A stretch of DNA of 64,000 nucleotides from positions 124,001 to 188,000 of the forward strand of contig CAILWV010000044.1 of NCBI GenBank assembly GCA_903838055.1. Direction: 5' to 3'. This DNA is from an uncultured Bacteroidota bacterium (GTDB lineage Bacteria; Bacteroidota; Bacteroidia; Flavobacteriales; Flavobacteriaceae). The translations under genes and the position numbers were made by a program. Positions 37,701 through 45,209 of the stretch are shown here, piece by piece. Numbering within the stretch: position 1 is the first letter of the stretch; the number at the start of each line of letters is the position of its first letter. The notes below the pieces were generated by a model that made no database searches, was not told the origin of the DNA, and saw nothing but the letters and a program-made list of their open reading frames with translations.

Positions 37701-38298
37701 TAATTTGAGGAGTTTCATACATTAGAATTTCATTAACTTTTACGCTTAATGTCCCGTTAACACAAGTACAACTGCCACAGGTAATAGGAGGTATTGTTAT
37801 TCTCCAATATCTAGAAACTTTTGGTACTTGCAAATTAATACTCATATCACACATAGAAAAATTACATTGGCCACCTCCATTTGTAGTACCAATAATTGTC
37901 CAAGGTCCCAATTCAGAATATGCAGATTCTAAAATATAACCATTATAGTTATAATTATTATCAAAACAAGCATTTTCAACATCTCTTTTCAAGACTATAG
38001 AATTAAGGCGTATGCTCCTTTTTGTTTCAAAAGTAATAGTTGAAGTACTATAGGGAGAGTTGGTAAATTGTCTACAATTTAACCATCTAGCAGACCCGGA
38101 ACTTGTATTACCATCAAACATATCTTGTCCAATGTATCCGTCTCCCCCAAAACAATAATGATTATTAGTATTACCATAATTTGCTACAGATATTGCAAAT
38201 CCAGTCTGATTTGGAACTAATTGTGGAGTTTGTGAGAAAATCATTTGGGTTGTCATTAGTAACCCAATAAATAAAAGAAGTAATTTTTTGTTTATCAT
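34732..38298 (-). CDS. Giant secreted beta-propeller-like protein with T9SS sorting tail
   Basis: 1188 residues from MINKKLLLLFIGLLMTTQMI (a longer frame to 38328 adds ten codons lying in a hairpin). After the signal peptide comes a discoidin-like region (about 20-200, SRYWRITIPPITCGSCTC), then over ten repeats of the form YVGGxFTxIxGxxRNxIAxLN, delta-60/DUF5122-like blades, up to about 960. A TIG/IPT domain follows (PVITSLSSNTICIGSNLVI), and then a type A sorting domain (LNYSPNPVDGKLNITS...FKIIKK). It is probably a surface adhesin or scaffold; the ligand is unknown. Confidence 0.85.
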   Translation of the reverse strand: MINKKLLLLFIGLLMTTQMIFSQTPQLVPNQTGFAISVANYGNTNNHYCFGGDGYIGQDMFDGNTSSGSARWLNCRQFTNSPYSTSTITFETKRSIRLNSIVLKRDVENACFDNNYNYNGYILESAYSELGPWTIIGTTNGGGQCNFSMCDMSINLQVPKVSRYWRITIPPITCGSCTCVNGTLSVKVNEILMYETPQITTSNGSSVIVDNQCVTLTCNSPGENYLWSTGETTQSITVCNSGTYTCNLINTTFSGNQDNSASIIVSNLGSQDNLPSPNGEVYSIVRKNNKVYYGGDFDYVGPVTGSEALLDNLSGINVNNFPRIDSTVNCVIPDNSGGWYVGGSFSHIGNYFINNLVHIKSDNSVDLTFKPEPNNSVLTLVLNGSYLYVGGNFTQIQNFSNNYLAKLNVLDGSPLFWNANVNGVVNSIQLYNNDIIVGGSFSSLGGLPRTNLGSIDSTFLQASNWTPNPNSTVNKLYVNGNKLYVGGSFTNISGINKSRGAGYSLPNYTLDLYDFGANGTIKDFIVNNNLLYVAGEFTIIGGANRNYLAALNPLNAIASNFNASADGIVSSLAVSNNLLIAGGSFSNIGGQARNRIASLNLTTGNASNWNPNVMGIKGTTFNVNAVSNYGNNIYVGGLFYSVGGTTRNNLACLDLTSNQLSSWNPNINNIVRAISLDNNYVYIGGDFTTVNGTIIKNHIAQLNISDGLPTGWNPNCNGVVNSLAISGTLLFVGGTYTSIGGMARTNLSAINTLPGSATNFNPSPNGTVNSLIVDGDNLYAGGAFTTINGQTRNRIASFSISSGSIYSFDPNVDNIVNTLSLNNNKLYIGGTFTSVSGVSKINFAEYDIQNNSTTTLYSNLTTSTTINSVQSINDIVYLGGSFNYSNQWNPIINSCVVKTTDSSLMYWQPNPDDIVRTISASTDKIFIGGRFKNITLRYQPFFASLDPALSSQISPVITSLSSNTICIGSNLVINGTGFNNVTNVTIGSVSVPFIITSNTQLTISINSNLSGIVKVTNPIGSVLSSSNITVISTQLPTASQNQTVNQGSTLSNLIVNGSNLIWYSSNTSSTILQNNTLLVNGTTYYVSQTVNGCEGPRLAVTVQLALNTDNNMLLKLNYSPNPVDGKLNITSSDNIKIVSIYNILGVLISQNNFSGNNIQIDMSNFSSGNYFIKVESDEKMNVFKIIKK

Positions 38299-38321
38299 TT
38301 TTATTATATTAGCCCTACTAT

Positions 38322-38493
38322 GTCTCACTCGTAGAATTAACTATAATAAACTAGCGTGAGACAAGTTGCTATCAAATGCTCTTGGAGGTGGTCGAATACC
38401 TACGAAACAATGTAATAGAACCGCTCACGCTATATGGTGAGCGAGTGACTTATACATTCCCGTTTCGTAATGAAATTTCGACCTTTCAAGAGC
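38322..38493. other. Two large inverted-repeat structures upstream of the T9SS protein gene
   Basis: Hairpin 1 (38322-38362): GTCTCACTCGTAG against CTAGCGTGAGAC. Structure 2 (38378-38493) is nested: GCTCTTG...CAAGAGC, GGTCGAA...TTCGACC, TACGAAAC/GTTTCGTA with AATGTA/TACATT, and an inner GCTCAC...GTGAGC. About 115 bases thus fold into one long interrupted stem. It lies in the 5' region of the T9SS gene and downstream of the resolvase operon, so a structured RNA, recombination site or large operator are all possible. It is not a family I recognise. Confidence 0.7.
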
Positions 38494-38626
38494 GGAAAAT
38501 ATAGCAAACGCTAATTTTAATTACCGATAAATGCATACTTCTGTTGAAGAATACGAAGCAAAAGTAGCAAAAAAAATTAAGGATTTAACCTTTAAAGTTT
38601 TTTTTAAGTAGTTAAGATAAAATAGA

Positions 38627-38941
38627 TTATGGTATTATTATATCAATATCAACAACTTCTTTATAACTTGAATAATCTATACAGAACAAAGCAGAGTTAA
38701 TATTGAGTATTAAAAACTCTTTAATTATCATCATTTCGCTCAACGATACTGGCTTTAATGACTTTAATGTTATTTTTTCAGAACAAGTTTGAAAATAATT
38801 CATATTCGTTCTATTAGCAATAAAGAGTAATGAGTTCAAACGAATGAAATAATGTTTGCCAAACTTTCTTCGTATAAGTGTGTTCAGAATTTTGTTAATC
38901 AGAACATAACTTTCTGCGAGAGAGATAGAATTATCAATCAT
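38627..38941 (-). CDS. Small unknown partner of the resolvase
   Basis: 104 residues (MIDNSISLAESYVLINKILN), mostly helical; no known domain. It starts within the last codon of the resolvase gene (4-base ATGA overlap), so it is translationally coupled to it and may be an accessory or regulatory factor for recombination. Confidence 0.6.
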   Translation of the reverse strand: MIDNSISLAESYVLINKILNTLIRRKFGKHYFIRLNSLLFIANRTNMNYFQTCSEKITLKSLKPVSLSEMMIIKEFLILNINSALFCIDYSSYKEVVDIDIIIP

Positions 38942-39582
38942 ATCATTTGCAATTTAAGAGCAGTTGATTTAACCTTCAAGACGGTGTTGGTTGATTTATT
39001 CGTTAATCCGGATATTTGCCGAATAGACAATTTCTTTTTCAATAATTTTAGAACATCTGAATGTTTTTGGATGGTTTCTTCTTCCGTTTCAATTGAACCG
39101 GATTTTCTTCCAACCTTACCACCATTCTTGATGTGGTTACGGTAACCGGAAACCATTCTACTTTTAATTAGTTGTGCTTCCATACTGGCCACACTAAATA
39201 AAATCTGCACCATAAACATAGATAATGAATTGGGAGTTTTATCATCGTTCAATGTTTCCAAGTTGAAGTTCTTGATGTATATGGATACTTTCTTGTCGGT
39301 TAGGAGTTGAATATTTTGAAGTGATTGTATCACTGAACGACCAATTCTACTCAACTCCCACACCAATACCTTATCAATAGTTCCTTTTTCAATTTCTTCC
39401 AACATTTTTGAAAATATTGGTCGGTCTTCATTTTTCTTAAAACCACTAACTTTTTCTTCATACACTCCAGCGAGTTCATAACCCATTTTGTTGGCATACT
39501 CAATAAGTTCGTTTGTTTGTCTTTCGGTGTCCTGGCGATTACCTTCGGAACTGACCCGAGAATAGATTACTGCTTTTGTCAT
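38938..39582 (-). CDS. Small serine recombinase (resolvase/invertase type)
   Basis: 214 residues: catalytic domain AVIYSRVSSEGNRQDTERQT with nucleophile Ser at 11, WELSRIGRSVIQSLQNIQLL around 75, the E-helix region SMEAQLIKSRMVSGY, and a C-terminal helix-turn-helix (LSIRQISGLTNKSTNTVLKV). Such enzymes resolve cointegrates or invert segments. An 11-bp inverted repeat begins at the start codon itself. It lies within the accessory region upstream of the toxin-antitoxin units. Confidence 0.92.
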   Translation of the reverse strand: MTKAVIYSRVSSEGNRQDTERQTNELIEYANKMGYELAGVYEEKVSGFKKNEDRPIFSKMLEEIEKGTIDKVLVWELSRIGRSVIQSLQNIQLLTDKKVSIYIKNFNLETLNDDKTPNSLSMFMVQILFSVASMEAQLIKSRMVSGYRNHIKNGGKVGRKSGSIETEEETIQKHSDVLKLLKKKLSIRQISGLTNKSTNTVLKVKSTALKLQMI

Positions 39583-39678
39583 AGTGTCTCAATTATATCC
39601 TTTGAATTTCTTTAAGGCTAACTTACAGCGGGAAACCAATAAGTCGGCGCCCATTTTTGATATTTTTTTGAGACACTA
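39582..39678. promoter_or_regulatory. Inverted repeat at the resolvase start, candidate crossover or operator site
   Basis: TAGTGTCTCAA (39582-39592) and TTGAGACACTA (39668-39678) are perfect inverted copies 75 bases apart. TGTCTCA/TGAGACA also forms the hairpin at 38322-38362 on the other side of the resolvase operon. The layout suits a recombinase-binding site, but could equally be a promoter operator. Confidence 0.55.
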
Positions 39679-39716
39679 ATTAAATTGCCACTAATTAAGT
39701 TGTGTGATGAGGTTAA

Positions 39717-39742
39717 ATAAAAAAACCTCCGTTAGAGAGGTT
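39717..39742 (-). terminator. Terminator for the leftward AbiE/HTH operon
   Basis: AACCTC and GAGGTT pair across a 7-base loop; read on the minus strand it ends in a run of T. It lies 30 bases downstream of the HTH gene stop. Confidence 0.75.
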
Positions 39743-39771
39743 GATTAATATTTGTGTCAAGATTAAAGTGT

Positions 39772-40062
39772 TTATAATTCTATTTGAATTTTAACTCTAC
39801 CACCTAAACCCTTTTCTGCAATATCATACAAAGTTTTTAAAGTAAGGTTGCTCCCGTTATTTTCAATTCTTGATATGTATTCTCTCTTTTTACCTACAAG
39901 TTCCCCAAGTTCTGTTTGAGTTAGGTGTTTTTCCTCTCTTGCCTTTTTTAATTGAAGACCTATTTTATGACCTTCAAAATCTCTTTCAAGTTCATCTCGT
40001 CTATCAGTTCCTTTAACACCGTAAACGTTATCCTTAATATCTTTCCAACTTTTAGTTTCCAT
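39772..40062 (-). CDS. HTH antitoxin-like protein, near-duplicate of the 42211 protein
   Basis: 96 residues with an XRE helix-turn-helix (LKKAREEKHLTQTELGELVG, YISRIENNGSNLTLKTLYDI). By eye it differs from the 42211 protein at about seven positions. That copy is paired with a RelE-fold toxin, whereas this one follows the AbiEii gene by 7 bases with no RelE partner, so it is an orphan antitoxin-like gene in an AbiE operon. It may cross-regulate or neutralise the neighbouring HigB toxin. Confidence 0.88.
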   Translation of the reverse strand: METKSWKDIKDNVYGVKGTDRRDELERDFEGHKIGLQLKKAREEKHLTQTELGELVGKKREYISRIENNGSNLTLKTLYDIAEKGLGGRVKIQIEL

Positions 40063-40069
40063 AATTATT

Positions 40070-41077
40070 TTAGTTTTCTAAATTATTTATCCTCATTTGC
40101 AAATCTTTAATTCTAATAATCAACTTTTCAAACTTCAAGAATTTACCATAAATCATAAACTTAGTCATTTCACTATAATCCATTTCATACTCTTTTATAA
40201 CGCTTTCAGGAGGGGTGATATTGATTTTATTTGGAACGTGATTGGCATAATCAAGTCCCCGTAACGCATTAAACTTTTCTCTATGTGCAACAATACCATT
40301 ATACAATTTAGAATTTTTCAAGGCATCAACCCCGTGTGAGGTATCCATCAATTTTTCTAAATCATACAAATGTCTTGATAATCTATCAATTCTTATTTTC
40401 TGATTATTTTGAGAAAACTCTTCGTGAAGTAAAAACACTTTTTCTAAAAATGTTCTTTGAGGGAGGACAGACGCAACGCCAAACGGAGCTGTTGCAAAAG
40501 TTTGAGTAGAAAAATTATCGCTCAGTATAGAATTGATTTCTCTTATTTCTGTTGGTTCCATTAGGGAACGAGAGCTAACTTCTATCAATACTCTTTGCGG
40601 TAAATAGTCGGATTTATCAACTACTGATTTATAATGAATTTCTATTACCTGTGGGTCTTTATCAGAATCGTTCACTGGCTGAGCAATCAATTCACATTCA
40701 CTTGTCACTCCCCATTCGGCAAAGGTTTTCTTTATATCTTCAAGGAAAGTGGTAGATATAAACTCGCAAGATAATTTTCTTAAATTTTTTATTTGAGTTT
40801 TACTTATATCTCCGTTAAAACCAAAAAATTTCCTGTCAATTGCTAAATCAACATCTTCTGAAAACCTATCTATTAGATTCCATCCTTTACTTAAAGATGT
40901 TCCTCCTTTAAATACTATGTGTTTGCTATATGGTAGAGAAAAAGAAGCGTTTAATGCTAATGTTACCCACCAATCTTTTTCAATTGCAATAGATGGTAAA
41001 CCTGTTAAATCTGTAGCTTGATTAAGTATTTCAATTTTTCTTTCTTTAGATAATTTTAGCCAATTCGTATTCATCAT
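40070..41077 (-). CDS. abiEii: AbiEii-type nucleotidyltransferase toxin
   Basis: 335 residues. The nucleotidyltransferase signature FKGGTSLSKGWNLIDRFSED then VDLAI around 50-78 holds the GG-S and D-x-D residues of the AbiEii/AbiGii superfamily. Family members such as MenT modify tRNA ends and block translation; AbiEii acts as the toxin in an abortive-infection/type IV-like system. It overlaps the upstream antitoxin gene by 4 bases (ATGA). A phage-defence role is inferred from the family. Confidence 0.9.
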   Translation of the reverse strand: MMNTNWLKLSKERKIEILNQATDLTGLPSIAIEKDWWVTLALNASFSLPYSKHIVFKGGTSLSKGWNLIDRFSEDVDLAIDRKFFGFNGDISKTQIKNLRKLSCEFISTTFLEDIKKTFAEWGVTSECELIAQPVNDSDKDPQVIEIHYKSVVDKSDYLPQRVLIEVSSRSLMEPTEIREINSILSDNFSTQTFATAPFGVASVLPQRTFLEKVFLLHEEFSQNNQKIRIDRLSRHLYDLEKLMDTSHGVDALKNSKLYNGIVAHREKFNALRGLDYANHVPNKINITPPESVIKEYEMDYSEMTKFMIYGKFLKFEKLIIRIKDLQMRINNLEN

Positions 41078-41673
41078 ATTGTTTGTGTTAAAATTTTAGA
41101 AATCCATACGGGAGCAAGTTTGGCATCATTTATAATGTTATCTTTTTTCTCTTTTTTAAGAATATTTTGAATTTTAAGCAGTGTAGAATCGTCCAATTGA
41201 GAATTTCCTATCGTTTTTAATGCTTGAATTACCATACTACTTATTTCTCCTTTCATAAATAAATTTTTTGGACTTGTATTTTTAAAGCTTATGGTTCGTT
41301 TACCAACTTTAATATTCCGGGTGCCTCCATCCGTTAAGTATACTAACTTCATTGGAACTTGAGTAGATAAACCCAATTTGTTCAACGCTTGCACACCTGT
41401 TGGTATAATTCTAACCTTATCTCTTCTTGCAATCGCTAAAGCTATGTCCTCCGTAGAAGGAAATAAAATACCTAACTCTTTATCAACTTTTGGATACAAG
41501 TAAATGCCGTGAGCTAAACGAACAATTGTTTCCTTTTCGTTCAATCTTAAAAGTGCTTTTTTAACACTTTCAGCACTTCCATAATCTGAAAAATCACTTA
41601 CGAAAATCACAACGCCTTTTTGACGTGATTTTAGTGATTCAAAAATCTTATTTTCTACAATTGGTCTTTCCAT
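41074..41673 (-). CDS. abiEi: AbiEi-type antitoxin (DUF6088 family)
   Basis: 199 residues with an N-terminal winged-helix region (YGSAESVKKALLRLNEKETI, followed by VRLAHGIYLYPKVD) and a C-terminal domain with RIIPTGVQALNKLGLSTQ. This matches the AbiEi antitoxin/DUF6088 family, which autorepresses its operon and counters AbiEii. It is the first gene of the unit, and a 14-bp-arm palindrome 52 bases upstream is a good candidate operator. Confidence 0.88.
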   Translation of the reverse strand: MERPIVENKIFESLKSRQKGVVIFVSDFSDYGSAESVKKALLRLNEKETIVRLAHGIYLYPKVDKELGILFPSTEDIALAIARRDKVRIIPTGVQALNKLGLSTQVPMKLVYLTDGGTRNIKVGKRTISFKNTSPKNLFMKGEISSMVIQALKTIGNSQLDDSTLLKIQNILKKEKKDNIINDAKLAPVWISKILTQTI

Positions 41674-41724
41674 TATGATATATTATTTTCCATTTTTATT
41701 TCTTTGTTAGAAACGGTCACTTTA

Positions 41725-41761
41725 TTTTCGTCCCAAATTTAATGAATATTTGGGACGAAAA
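41725..41761. promoter_or_regulatory. Perfect inverted repeat upstream of abiEi
   Basis: TTTTCGTCCCAAAT and ATTTGGGACGAAAA, perfect 14-bp arms around a 9-base spacer, lie 52-88 bases upstream of the abiEi start. AbiEi antitoxins are known to autoregulate by binding inverted repeats, so this is a likely operator. Confidence 0.7.
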
Positions 41762-41811
41762 AGAAAGTTTAACAAAAATCATATCAATTACTTTACTTTT
41801 TCAAATAATAC

Positions 41812-42131
41812 TATACTTATTAAAGTAATAGATATTAGGGTCTGAAATAATGACCGTCATACCCCATCACGAAAAGCAATGATATGAAGTGGGGCTACTG
41901 GGTCTTCTGTCTATTTTATTTACTTAAACTCTCTTTGAAATATCAAAAAATTGACTTGGGGGGCCTGGGGGGCAAAACTTAATAACCTTTTACTAATATT
42001 AAAAAACAAAAATATCTATACTCTTGATTTGAAGAGAATTGAATAAGCAATCATCGCATTAAAATTGTAACTTTCTCCAATAGGGGGAGCTAATTGAAAA
42101 GACTTCACAGAGATGTGAGGTCTTTTTTGAT
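41812..42131 (+). repeat. Repeat R1: cassette-boundary repeat, long form
   Basis: Its left part (TATACTTATTAAAGTAATAG, then GTCTGAAATAATGACCG and GCAATGATATGAAGTGGGGC) and middle (AAAATTGACTTGGGGG) recur in R2. The right 110 bases from CTTGATTTGAAG carry the shared backbone GAATTGAATAAGCAATC, the tRNA-end-like core AGGGGGAGC and a terminator with loop ACAGAGATGT. It separates the AbiE/HTH unit from higBA. No gene is seen in 41674-42210. Confidence 0.85.
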
Positions 42132-42210
42132 TTCAGCCCTCTATAGACCATCCCAAAAAGTTAAACACTATTTTGAGGTTGATTACTATTTATGTTGTAC
42201 AGTAATGCAT

Positions 42211-42501
42211 TTATAATTCTATTTGAATTTTAACTTTCCCACCTAAACCTTTTTCTACAATATCATACAAAGTTTTTAAGGTGAGGTTGCTCCCGTTATT
42301 TTCTATTCTTGATATGTATTCTCTCTTTTTTAATATAAGTTCCCCAAGTTCAGTTTGGGTTAAATGTTTATCCTCTCTTGCCTTTTTTAATTGAAGACCT
42401 ATTTTAAAACCTTCAAAATCTCTTTCAAGTTCATCTCGTCTATCAGTTCCTTTTAAACCGTAAACGTTATCTTTAATATCTTTCCAACTTTTAGTTTCCA
42501 T
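42211..42501 (-). CDS. higA: HigA-type antitoxin
   Basis: 96 residues, XRE helix-turn-helix (HLTQTELGELILKKREYISR). It starts 2 bases after the toxin gene, in the toxin-first order of HigBA modules. It is nearly identical to the orphan HTH protein at 39772. It should neutralise the HigB-like toxin and repress the operon through the palindrome at 42855. Confidence 0.88.
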   Translation of the reverse strand: METKSWKDIKDNVYGLKGTDRRDELERDFEGFKIGLQLKKAREDKHLTQTELGELILKKREYISRIENNGSNLTLKTLYDIVEKGLGGKVKIQIEL

Positions 42502-42503
42502 AA

Positions 42504-42845
42504 TTATTTATTTTTTTCTTGGTAATATTCCTTCATTAGACGCAACGCTTTTTCTAATTCATTCTTTGGTGTTTTTTGAGTTTTCTTTTGAAAGCCGTTT
42601 AACAAAATGACTAACTTTCCATTATCAAAAAAACAAAATACTCGCCAAATATTAGACGCAAGTTGTATTCTTGCCTCATACAGCCCATTAGTTCCTTCCA
42701 TCGCCTTCAAATAATTTGACGGGACTCTTTCAAGCGTTTCAATGGCTTCAATTATTTTAAAGATTTTGTCTTGAACTTTTTTTGGCTGTCCAAGCAGGAA
42801 ATCTTCAAAGTAATTCTTGTATGCTATTACTTCTCTAATTTTCAT
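42504..42845 (-). CDS. higB: HigB/RelE-fold mRNA interferase toxin
   Basis: 113 residues: KIREVIAYKNYFEDFLLGQP, then helices and the strand pair YEARIQLASNIWRVFCFFDN, LVILLNGFQKKTQKTPKNEL. This is the phage-derived Gp49/HigB-like RelE superfamily pattern, ribosome-dependent mRNA cleavage. It is the first gene of the module; GTAACTTATAAGTTAC 10 bases upstream is the likely operator. It is flanked on both sides by the R1/R2 repeats, so the module is a discrete cassette. Confidence 0.9.
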   Translation of the reverse strand: MKIREVIAYKNYFEDFLLGQPKKVQDKIFKIIEAIETLERVPSNYLKAMEGTNGLYEARIQLASNIWRVFCFFDNGKLVILLNGFQKKTQKTPKNELEKALRLMKEYYQEKNK

Positions 42846-42854
42846 TTCACAAAG

Positions 42855-42870
42855 GTAACTTATAAGTTAC
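42855..42870. promoter_or_regulatory. Perfect palindrome upstream of higB
   Basis: GTAACTTATAAGTTAC is a perfect 16-bp palindrome ending 10 bases from the higB start, the expected place for HigA autorepression. Confidence 0.75.
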
Positions 42871-42945
42871 ATACAATCCAAATTTTATTTATCTAACACT
42901 AATTTATTTTTTTACCATCATTCCCTTTACTTTTAACATTTTAAC

Positions 42946-43246
42946 CATACTTATTAAAGTAATAGATAATCGGGTCTGAAATAATGACCGTAGTGCTCCA
43001 TAAGGAAAAGCAATGATATGAAGTGGGGCTACATATTAAACTTAAACTCTCCTTGAAAAATCAAAAAATTGACTTGGGGGCTGGGGGGCAAAACTTAATA
43101 ACCCTTTACACAAATTAAAAAAACAACAAAAGCTACACCCTTGATTTCAAGAGAATTGAATAAGCAATCGTTGCATTAAAATTGCAACTTTCTTCAAGAG
43201 AGGGAGCAATATGAAGCCTGATACGAAAGTATCAGGCTTTTTTATT
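42946..43246 (+). repeat. Repeat R2: cassette-boundary repeat, long form with exact tRNA-Asn end
   Basis: A diverged full copy of R1. Its core CAAGAGAGGGAGCAAT (43195-43210) is identical to the tRNA-Asn 3' end at 10900-10915, but the upstream bases are not tRNA sequence. The backbone contains GTTGCA-TTAAAAT-TGCAAC, a perfect 6-bp stem with a 7-base loop. Terminator GCCTGATAC-GAAA-GTATCAGGC follows. It separates higBA from the GH16 gene. In 43247-43497 there is no gene, only a promoter-like -7 box. Confidence 0.88.
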
Positions 43247-43461
43247 TTACATGAGTTGGAATACCAAATGAAAAAAATGACTTTGTCAAATTACATTCGT
43301 TCGGTAGTGATGGATGGGCCTAGGCAAAGACCAGAGATCCGCGCCATCGGGAGTTGCAACTTTTATTAAATATCAAAGGATAATTTATAGAATTTAAAAA
43401 AGTAGTTAAAACTCGAAAAATTGAAACCTAAAATTTTTATTTTAAAATGGACAACTAGAAT

Positions 43462-43469
43462 TATATTTG
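43462..43469 (+). promoter_or_regulatory. -7 promoter box for the GH16 gene
   Basis: TATATTTG matches TAnnTTTG, 28 bases before the GH16 start. A -33 TTG at the right spacing is not evident, so the assignment is moderate. Confidence 0.5.
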
Positions 43470-43497
43470 TAACTTATTTATTTGAATATTACTTTAT

Positions 43498-45099
43498 ATG
43501 AAGAAATTTATTTTCATTACATTCTTATTTTCATCAACTTTATTTTATTCTCAACTTCAAACTTTAACGGATGATTTTGAAGGTAATGGAACTATTTTAA
43601 GTTGGTATGGCGGTGATTGCGGAATGGACAATCATTTTCTAAATCCATATCCATCGGTTATAAATAATTCGGAAACAGTATTAAAATATTCTGATACAGG
43701 GGCACTTTACCCATACGTTGCTTTTAATGGGGTGGGGAATTTTAATTTAAATAACAATAGTACCTTTTCCTTAAAAATATATGTTCCTTCTAATGGACTT
43801 ATTGGCGACCAAACCAATCAAATTTCATTGAAACTTCAAAATAGTTTGTTGACTGAACCTTGGTCAACACAATGCGAAATTATTAAACCCATTGTATTGA
43901 ACCAATGGCAAACAATTACTTTTAATTTTGCTTCTGATAATTATGTCAATTTTAGTGCTGCTTCTCCAAATCCGTTAACAAGGACCGATTTCAATAGAGT
44001 TCTCATTCAAATAAATGGAGAAAACAATACAAGTCAAGTTGTTTCCTATATTGATGATTTTAAATATATAGTTACAAATAATATTATTTATGATAATTTA
44101 GTATGGTCGGATGAATTTGATGGGAATGGGTCAATCAATTATTTAAACTGGTTCCAACAGACTCAATTCCCAATGGGCAATAGTTGGTTTGGCAATGAAC
44201 AACAACATTATACAAACCGTATTGATAATTCGAATGTTAGTAATGGTACTTTAAAGGTTGTTGCAAAAAGAGAAACCTATATAAATCAAGGAATCACTAA
44301 ACAATTTACTTCTGCACGATTGAATTCAAAATTTGCTTTCAAATATGGTCGTGTAGAAATACGTGCAAAATTATCTGAGGCGAATGGTACTTTGCCTGCT
44401 ATTTGGATGTTGGGCAAAAATATTAACGAGTTAGGAGCCTATTGGCAGTTAAATGGATATGGTGCAGTTACATGGCCTGCTTGTGGCGAAATAGACATTA
44501 TGGAATACTGGGGTGGCAATTTAATATCAAGCGCAGTTCACCATCCAACAGATGGCAATTTGTCGATAGATGAATACATGTCTAATTATCAATATAAAGA
44601 GGGTGTAACTAGCGATTTTCATATTTATGCGCTTGAATGGAATAATGAAAGAATAACATTAAGCGTAGATGGCATTAATCATCTGAACTATGAACCATTA
44701 ATTAAAAACCAATTTACTTGGCCTTTTGACACTGAACAATATATTTTATTAAACATAGCAATTCTTTCAAATGTGCCTGCAAATTTTGTTCAATCTACTA
44801 TGGAAATTGATTATGTTAGGGTGTATCAGCAAACCAGTTTAGGAAATAGTAATATAACCAATGAAACTGATTTCGAGGTATTTCCAAATCCCGTTACTGA
44901 CCAACTAAATCTAATAATTTCAGATAATCAAATCGGAAATCGAGCAACAATTTATTCTATTTTGGGTCAAGAACTCAATTCTAGAATTTTAAATAATAAG
45001 CAATCAATTATAGATGTTTCCTCTTTTCCTCAAGGTATATACTTTATTCAAACAGTAAACGGAAATGAGAAAAAAACTTATAAGTTCATTAAGAAATGA
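43498..45099 (+). CDS. Secreted GH16 beta-glucanase (laminarinase-like) with T9SS tail
   Basis: 533 residues: signal peptide MKKFIFITFLFSSTLFYSQ, a carbohydrate-binding-like jelly-roll domain (about 20-190), then a GH16 catalytic domain (VWSDEFDGNGSINYLNWF onward). The GH16 catalytic signature is CGEIDIMEYWG near residue 332, with both acid residues present; WPACGEIDIME is typical of laminarinases acting on beta-1,3-glucan. A type A T9SS sorting domain ends the protein (VFPNPVTDQLNLIIS...YKFIKK). It is a single-gene cargo between R2 and R3 with its own promoter-like box. Confidence 0.92.
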   Translation: MKKFIFITFLFSSTLFYSQLQTLTDDFEGNGTILSWYGGDCGMDNHFLNPYPSVINNSETVLKYSDTGALYPYVAFNGVGNFNLNNNSTFSLKIYVPSNGLIGDQTNQISLKLQNSLLTEPWSTQCEIIKPIVLNQWQTITFNFASDNYVNFSAASPNPLTRTDFNRVLIQINGENNTSQVVSYIDDFKYIVTNNIIYDNLVWSDEFDGNGSINYLNWFQQTQFPMGNSWFGNEQQHYTNRIDNSNVSNGTLKVVAKRETYINQGITKQFTSARLNSKFAFKYGRVEIRAKLSEANGTLPAIWMLGKNINELGAYWQLNGYGAVTWPACGEIDIMEYWGGNLISSAVHHPTDGNLSIDEYMSNYQYKEGVTSDFHIYALEWNNERITLSVDGINHLNYEPLIKNQFTWPFDTEQYILLNIAILSNVPANFVQSTMEIDYVRVYQQTSLGNSNITNETDFEVFPNPVTDQLNLIISDNQIGNRATIYSILGQELNSRILNNKQSIIDVSSFPQGIYFIQTVNGNEKKTYKFIKK

Positions 45100-45144
45100 A
45101 TTTTTACCTTTCTGATTTAAATATAATTAATAGATGTTTTAACT

Positions 45145-45209
45145 CATCAAATTTGTAATTTTCTCCAATAGGTGAAGCAAAAGTCCAGCAGAAATGTTGG
45201 ACTTTTTTG
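45145..45209 (+). repeat. Repeat R3: cassette-boundary repeat, short form
   Basis: CATCAAATTTGTAATTTTCTCC then AATAGGTGAAGCAAAAGTCC and a terminator with loop CAGAAATG, matching R4 and R5. The upstream backbone is more degraded than in R1/R2. It lies between GH16 and the HipBST module; ACATTTGTAAAG follows, resembling the arm-like motif near attL/attR. The rest of 45100-45316 holds no gene. Confidence 0.8.

Noticed and set aside
43150..43211. A second tRNA-Asn gene ending at 43211
   Set aside because: Only the last 16 bases match; no D arm or anticodon arm of tRNA-Asn can be folded upstream. The stem-loop there has no matching cloverleaf.
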